DNA of 64,000 nucleotides, taken from the NCBI GenBank assembly GCA_031256975.1, contig JAIRPN010000017.1, positions 1 through 64,000 on the forward strand. The letters run 5' to 3'. This document shows positions 60,201 through 64,000 of the stretch, in pieces. How positions within the stretch are numbered: the stretch's first letter is position 1; the number at the start of each line of letters is the position of its first letter. The notes below the pieces were generated by a model. The model worked only from the letters and a program-made list of their open reading frames with translations. It made no database searches and was not told the DNA's origin. A program made the position numbers and the translations under genes. The stretch comes from Verrucomicrobiales bacterium. Lineage in GTDB: Bacteria; Verrucomicrobiota; Verrucomicrobiia; Methylacidiphilales; JAAUTS01.

Positions 60201-63200
60201 ATGCCAGTTCCAGTATTTTCATCGGCGGTCAATATGCCGGCATCAAGATCGATTCCAACAAAGTCACCGGAGCCTCGGCCAAGGGTGGCGCCCTTTACGC
60301 GGGCGGCAATGTTACCGTTAGCGCCACCGATGACTTTTCTTTGATAAACAACACCGCTTCCGGTGACGGCGGCGGTATTTATTCCGGCGGCACCTACACC
60401 ATGACCGGCAGCTATGGCGCGATCACGTTCGGCACCAACTATTCCGGCGGCAATGGCGGGGCGATCAATGCGTCGAAAGATATCATCATTAGCGCCACGG
60501 TTGGCGGTGATTTTCTGGTTAACTCCAATACAGCGGCTACCAATGGCGGCGCCTTTTACGCGGGTGGGACCACCACCATCACGGGTAACTATGGCTCGAT
60601 TCTCTTTGCCAACAATGCCGCCAACACCAACGGCGGCGCCATTTACTCCGGCAGTGGGGTCAATATTGGTGTGGTTAGCGGCGGCACTTTGCTCTTTACT
60701 AGTAATACCGCCAAAAGTGGCGGTGCCATCAGTACGGCCCCGACTTCGGGCAGTAGCGGCATCGTTATCAGCAGCACGGTCGCTTCGCTGGTTTTCCTCA
60801 ATAACAGTTCCACCAGCGCCGCGGCAGCAGACGGCGGCGGCGCCATCTATGCTTTCGGTGGTACCGGTGTTTCCATCACCGGCAGTTATGGCAATATTCT
60901 GATAAACTCCAATACCTCGGCGAGTTACGGCGGGTTTATCACCACCAATGCGAGCGGCAGTACTTATGGCGTTACCATCGACACTGTCACCGGCGGCACC
61001 ATGGAAATCAGCAAAAACTATGCGAATACCCAGAGCGGCGGCGCCATCAACACGCAAATGATGGTGATTCGCGGCACTTACGGCGGCATCTTGATTGATT
61101 CCAACACCACGGCGGGTGTCACCGGCGGAGCGTTGAATGCTTCGAAGGACATCCTGTTCGGCGATGCGAATTCCGTTTTTGGTGCTGTTACCATTTCCAA
61201 TAATTATGCTAAGAGCAATGGCGGGGCGTTCAATGCTACCGGCAATATCGCGATTGACGGACTTTACGGCGGCCTGTTGATTCAAAGCAACACCTCCGGC
61301 GGCAATGGCGGAGCGTTTTCCAGCGGCAGCTCCATCACCATCAGCGGCAGCTATGGCAGTCTGTTGATGCAAAACAACACCACCGGGACCGGCATGATTT
61401 ACGGTGGCGTGATGTATGCCAACCGGGGCGACATCAACATCCTCGGCACTTATGGCACGGGCGGGATTACCATTGATTCAAACAAGGCTGGCGGTTCCGG
61501 CGGTGCGTTGATGGCCAGTACCGGTAACATCATTATCAATGTCACCACCTCCGGTGCCCTGGCGATCACCAACAACAGAGGCGGCACGACCAATGCCGCG
61601 GGCAATCTTGGCGGCGCGTTGGCCGCCGGCGCGAACAGTATTTTCATCAGCGGCACTTATGGCAACCTGCTGATCGGCAGCAACACCGCGACCAGCAGCG
61701 GCGGTGCCTTTGTCACTGGCAAGGATACTCTCTTCAACGTCGTCAGCGACGGGGCGTTGACGATCACCAGCAACACTGCCGGTGGTGTCGGGGGAGCAAT
61801 CTATTCCAGCGGCAGCATTGCCTCCAGTTCCACCATCAGTGGCACCTTTGCTGTTACCAATAACCTTTCCGGCACGGCGTCAACCGCTAATGGCGGCGCG
61901 TTCTGGAGCGGCAGTGGCATCGCGATTGACGGACTTTACGGCGGCCTGTTGATTCAAAGCAACACCTCCGGCGGCAATGGCGGCGCATTTTATAACAACA
62001 ATGGCGGCATCGCCATCACCGGCAGCTATGGCTCGATCAGGATTGATTCTAATAAGGCGCTGGCCGGCAAGGGCGGCGCCTTCTATTCCGCTGGCAGCGT
62101 CATCATCAGCGCCACCGACGATTTCTATCTCATCAACAACAGCGCCTCCGGCGATGCGGGCGGCATCTACGCAGGCGGTTCCTATGCGATGACCGGCAGC
62201 TACGGGGGCATATGGATACAGTCCAATACCTCCGGCGGCAACGGCGGCGCGATCAACGCGGCCTCGGACATCAGTATCAATACGACGGTCGGCGGCACCA
62301 TGATGGTTTCTTCCAATCGGGCGGCCAGTAATGGCGGCGCCTTCTACAGCAGCGGCAACATCACCGTCAGCGGCAGTTATGGCGTTATTTTTATTGATTC
62401 CAATACGGCAGGCGGCAATGGCGGCGCAATCTATGCGGGGAGAAATATCCTGATTTCGGCCACCACCGGTGGTTTGCTTGCCATTACGAAAAACCGCGGC
62501 AACGGGTCCTCGGGCGGCGGCGGGCTTTTTAGCAGTGGAAGCATCTATATTGATGGTGATTACAGCGGCTTGCTCATGCAAAGCAACACTGCCGGAACCT
62601 CAGCCGGTGGTGCGATGGTGGCTTCGCATGTCAGTCTGGGTTACATTACAATCGCGGGAAACTACGGCGCTGAGGGGATCAAGATAGACTCGAACTATGC
62701 CGCGACTTCTGGCGGCGCCTCGTATTCTGCAAAAGACACCTTGATCACCGCGAACTCAACGGGAACGTTATTCTTTACCAATAACATCGCAAATGCCAGC
62801 GGCGGTGCCTTCTATGCCGGAGGCGCACTTACACTCGGCGGCTCTTACGGCAGCATGGTGATGGATTCGAACAAGTCGGTGACAAATGGCGGTGCCATTT
62901 ATACGGGTTCCAATCTCACCATCGGCGCCACCAGTGGCAGCCTGGCAATTACCCGCAACAGCTCGGGCCAGGGTGGAGCCCTGTACGGAGGCGTTGTCAG
63001 TCTTACCGGCAGCTATAGCGGCATCCTGATTGATTCCAATACGGCCGCCACGAATGGTGGTGCGATCTATGGAAGCAATGTGATTCTGAATGTCGTGAAT
63101 AATGGCAACTTCGCCATTACCAACAATATCGTGACGGGTTCTTCCAATGCGGGCGGCGGTGCGATTTATTCCAGTGGCAGTGTCGTGATCAGTTCCACCG

Positions 63201-64000
63201 TTGATGGCACCTTGGCAATTACCGGCAACTCTGCCCAGCAGGGTGGTGCGATCTACAGCAGGGGTGATATGGCCATTGGCGGCAGCTATGGAGCGATTAA
63301 TATTAGTCAAAACAAGAGCAGCAGCAGCGGCGGTGCGTTTAGCAGCAGCAACGGCAATCTCTCAATCAGCGCCACGGCGGGTTCTTTGTTGATCCAAAGT
63401 AATACGGCCGCCGGTGCAGCCGGTGCTCTCGGTACAACCGGGGGCACCAATCGTATCAATATCACCGGTTCGTATGGCAATATTGAGATCAGTTCCAACC
63501 GCGCAGGCGGCAACGGCGGCGTGCTTTACACCGGCAATTTCAACTTGGACAGCCTGAGTTCCGGCAGCTTGACGGTAACCAATAACTATGCTGCCGGTTG
63601 GGGTGGTGCTTTCAACGCGGGAAGCACCATGACCATCGCCGGAACCTACGGCTCTGTCTTTATCAATTCCAACACCGCCACCGTCAACGGCGGTGCCGCG
63701 TACGCCGGCAGCATGCTCAGCCTGAACCTCACGGCTCCCACTATTCAAATCAACAACAACAAGGGGAACGGGCAGGGCGGGGCCTTCTACGCCGGTGCGT
63801 TCAGTCTCAACCTTGGCGACAGCAGCACGCTGACCGCGGGTGGCAATACGGCTTCCAGTGACGCTAACGGCGGGTTCCTCTATGCGAGCAGCGGCAGCAT
63901 GCTCTTCAACATTGGCAACAACTCAATCGCGGTTATCGGCGATGCCAACTCGGTCGCCAATCACGCCGATTCCATTGCCGCCGCCAACGGCAACATCAAC
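57254..64000 (+). CDS. Giant Pmp-like repeat adhesin, 3' end outside the window (over 2,240 aa)
   Basis: One open frame runs to the window end. The N terminus is long and unusual: about 35 residues before a hydrophobic signal core (SVCLLVLLLLSEIAVTRGQ). Then come dozens of repeats of about 25-55 residues built from two motifs: GGA followed by I, L, F, M or V (NGGAIY, NGGAFYA) and F/I/L-x-x-N (FTNN, IDSN, FSNN), with I-x-G-x-YG between. GGA[ILV] and FxxN are the defining repeats of chlamydial polymorphic membrane proteins, which are type V autotransporters. The fold should be a parallel beta-helix at the cell surface. Whether it ends in a beta-barrel or a PEP-CTERM signal cannot be seen. Confidence 0.85.
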   Translation, partial: MEYWHVNFWKKQFCSIIDVIGSGGYCCKVVIKKNTSVCLLVLLLLSEIAVTRGQTVINTRSVIPVNSGSVFDSGTDSIIIAAPSFAGSGGAVLVNDGGTLSLAGNVAFSGNTVTGAGGNGGAVALGANTAIVLSGGTLMFSNNQSVGGSGGAIYSAADVAVSGSGNLVLVQSNTSNLSGGAIYSGGGIIISGSLGGMLFADNYTSGKGGVMRANNGGITITNLANGGDFIIRNNTSGTGNSSTTVTTAAGALSATGTVLINGNYDNLVFRDNIGSQGAAIYSDSNVTISGELASILMTSNTAFNRQETADGATGGSGFRLGGGGGGVIYAKGSVTISNTLAGGGRLEISNNRAFSDGGAIFALGSINILGNYTDIIMTSNTAAGSLGTTNNPAMGGVLRTGSGGAAGVATGNNVVIDTVTTGSMVMRDNTAENFGGVIDAALGTGIIIKGTYGAISVTGNTNTRSAGGAWAAANDVLVDVYTSGTFEMSRNTAVSGGGAIVGYYSDATIRGTYGAIRFDSNVSSGSGALAASSGGFAGGAIVTASNFVFTPNVVSGIEFTNNAANYGGALATGNAGNLVFGGTSAWVLFDSNTANYNNGLGGAIYAGNGGLAISNTTGWLKFSRNISGNSGGAIYTAGTLTMNGSYGDLVFDSNTTSVNAAHGGAIYAGRLNFSPAAASGSLAFTNNRAGGSGGAIYVNAGGIAIGGSYGGLFISSNTSASTAANTGGGAFYAANAASGSIAISGSYGRMEITDNQAAGNGGAFYATGSGGIDIEAIVDGTLSVSRNAGNTGGAFYANAGGVVIGGTYGGLQISENTAVTSNGGAIYSAGTITISGNYGAGGILVDSNTAGAVGGAFYSGKDVIISATTTGSLAFTNNTSGAGANNYGGVIYAAGNILVDGSYAGLLVQNNLARNGSGGALFSNGGTLAIVGNYGVGGILVDSNTSSNSGGGLYGGNIAVNAVTSGTMAITNNTAVTSGGALYASSSIFIGGQYAGIKIDSNKVTGASAKGGALYAGGNVTVSATDDFSLINNTASGDGGGIYSGGTYTMTGSYGAITFGTNYSGGNGGAINASKDIIISATVGGDFLVNSNTAATNGGAFYAGGTTTITGNYGSILFANNAANTNGGAIYSGSGVNIGVVSGGTLLFTSNTAKSGGAISTAPTSGSSGIVISSTVASLVFLNNSSTSAAAADGGGAIYAFGGTGVSITGSYGNILINSNTSASYGGFITTNASGSTYGVTIDTVTGGTMEISKNYANTQSGGAINTQMMVIRGTYGGILIDSNTTAGVTGGALNASKDILFGDANSVFGAVTISNNYAKSNGGAFNATGNIAIDGLYGGLLIQSNTSGGNGGAFSSGSSITISGSYGSLLMQNNTTGTGMIYGGVMYANRGDINILGTYGTGGITIDSNKAGGSGGALMASTGNIIINVTTSGALAITNNRGGTTNAAGNLGGALAAGANSIFISGTYGNLLIGSNTATSSGGAFVTGKDTLFNVVSDGALTITSNTAGGVGGAIYSSGSIASSSTISGTFAVTNNLSGTASTANGGAFWSGSGIAIDGLYGGLLIQSNTSGGNGGAFYNNNGGIAITGSYGSIRIDSNKALAGKGGAFYSAGSVIISATDDFYLINNSASGDAGGIYAGGSYAMTGSYGGIWIQSNTSGGNGGAINAASDISINTTVGGTMMVSSNRAASNGGAFYSSGNITVSGSYGVIFIDSNTAGGNGGAIYAGRNILISATTGGLLAITKNRGNGSSGGGGLFSSGSIYIDGDYSGLLMQSNTAGTSAGGAMVASHVSLGYITIAGNYGAEGIKIDSNYAATSGGASYSAKDTLITANSTGTLFFTNNIANASGGAFYAGGALTLGGSYGSMVMDSNKSVTNGGAIYTGSNLTIGATSGSLAITRNSSGQGGALYGGVVSLTGSYSGILIDSNTAATNGGAIYGSNVILNVVNNGNFAITNNIVTGSSNAGGGAIYSSGSVVISSTVDGTLAITGNSAQQGGAIYSRGDMAIGGSYGAINISQNKSSSSGGAFSSSNGNLSISATAGSLLIQSNTAAGAAGALGTTGGTNRINITGSYGNIEISSNRAGGNGGVLYTGNFNLDSLSSGSLTVTNNYAAGWGGAFNAGSTMTIAGTYGSVFINSNTATVNGGAAYAGSMLSLNLTAPTIQINNNKGNGQGGAFYAGAFSLNLGDSSTLTAGGNTASSDANGGFLYASSGSMLFNIGNNSIAVIGDANSVANHADSIAAANGNIN
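61247..61311 (+). repeat. 65-bp exact repeat inside the adhesin, unit 1
   Basis: These 65 bases recur exactly at 61919-61983, 672 bp (224 codons) downstream in the same frame; they encode IAIDGLYGGLLIQSNTSG plus flanks. Other repeats of the gene differ at many silent sites, so this identity points to recent duplication or gene conversion. Confidence 0.85.
61919..61983 (+). repeat. 65-bp exact repeat inside the adhesin, unit 2
   Basis: Exact copy of 61247-61311, in frame. Sequence on both sides (GGAF contexts) is similar but not identical, so the converted tract is short. Confidence 0.85.

Noticed and set aside
59171-61372. 733-codon open frame on the minus strand within the adhesin
   Set aside because: It is antisense to the repeat gene; stop codons are absent only because the sense repeats use a narrow codon set. 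Its Ala/Ile/Asp-rich product has no features and the same effect recurs at 61880-62581 and 62768-63310.

Overview
The window most likely comes from a member of the Verrucomicrobiota, probably near the Opitutales, although no rRNA gene is present to prove it. The evidence is a complete Verru_Chthon-type pseudopilin cassette, several PEP-CTERM exported proteins, DNRLRE-type secreted proteins, a giant adhesin with the GGA[I/L/V] and FxxN repeats known from chlamydial Pmp proteins, and few Shine-Dalgarno sites. The host probably lives at least partly without oxygen, because it carries a glycyl radical enzyme with its activase.

Region 1 (about 0.3-29.6 kb) is a large glycan and acidic-sugar utilisation locus. 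A minus-strand operon (277-7973) runs from a PL22-like lyase through a GH2 beta-mannosidase-like enzyme, a glycyl radical activase and a glycyl radical enzyme to a membrane-anchored VWA protein. A divergent gene (8091) and a second pair (PL22-like lyase plus GH38 alpha-mannosidase-like enzyme) follow. Next come two divergent DNRLRE/PEP-CTERM proteins and an (alpha/alpha)6 glycosidase. A seven-gene operon (24515 down to 17197) has nearly all its junctions overlapping or closely spaced: secreted GH-A glycosidase, Gfo/Idh oxidoreductase, esterase, SDR, mannonate dehydratase, RraA-like protein, second esterase. A LacI-type regulator is transcribed away from it. A small secreted protein, another Gfo/Idh enzyme and a sodium:solute symporter close the locus. 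The picture is uptake and deacylation of mannose- and uronate-containing oligosaccharides, with uronate feeding the 2-keto-3-deoxygluconate route. A repeated A/T-flanked TTGCAA element between these transcription units is a candidate operator of the LacI regulator.

Region 2 (29.9-42.4 kb) holds the four-gene pseudopilin cassette. A GH130 mannosylglucose phosphorylase follows only 15 bp later. Then come a HAD phosphatase, an Mpv17-like membrane protein, and the three-subunit proton-translocating transhydrogenase (pntAA-pntAB-pntB).

Region 3 (42.4-45.8 kb) is visibly AT-rich and carries a two-gene SIR2-HerA anti-phage module, ending in a hairpin-rich segment.

Region 4 (45.9-57 kb) is mixed: a 21-bp tandem repeat array, an unknown protein, a tiny membrane protein, PEP-CTERM proteins, a second copy of the ribbon-helix-helix gene found at the window start (both preceded by the same inverted-repeat arm), an AraC regulator with an alcohol dehydrogenase, two paralogous single-domain response regulators, a LuxR-type regulator, a truncated sulfotransferase, a GT25 glycosyltransferase, and a clpS-DUF2017-like pair whose clpS reading frame has an in-frame amber codon.

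Region 5 (57.25 kb to the end) is one uninterrupted Pmp-like repeat adhesin running off the window. I saw no tRNA, rRNA, CRISPR array or intact insertion sequence.
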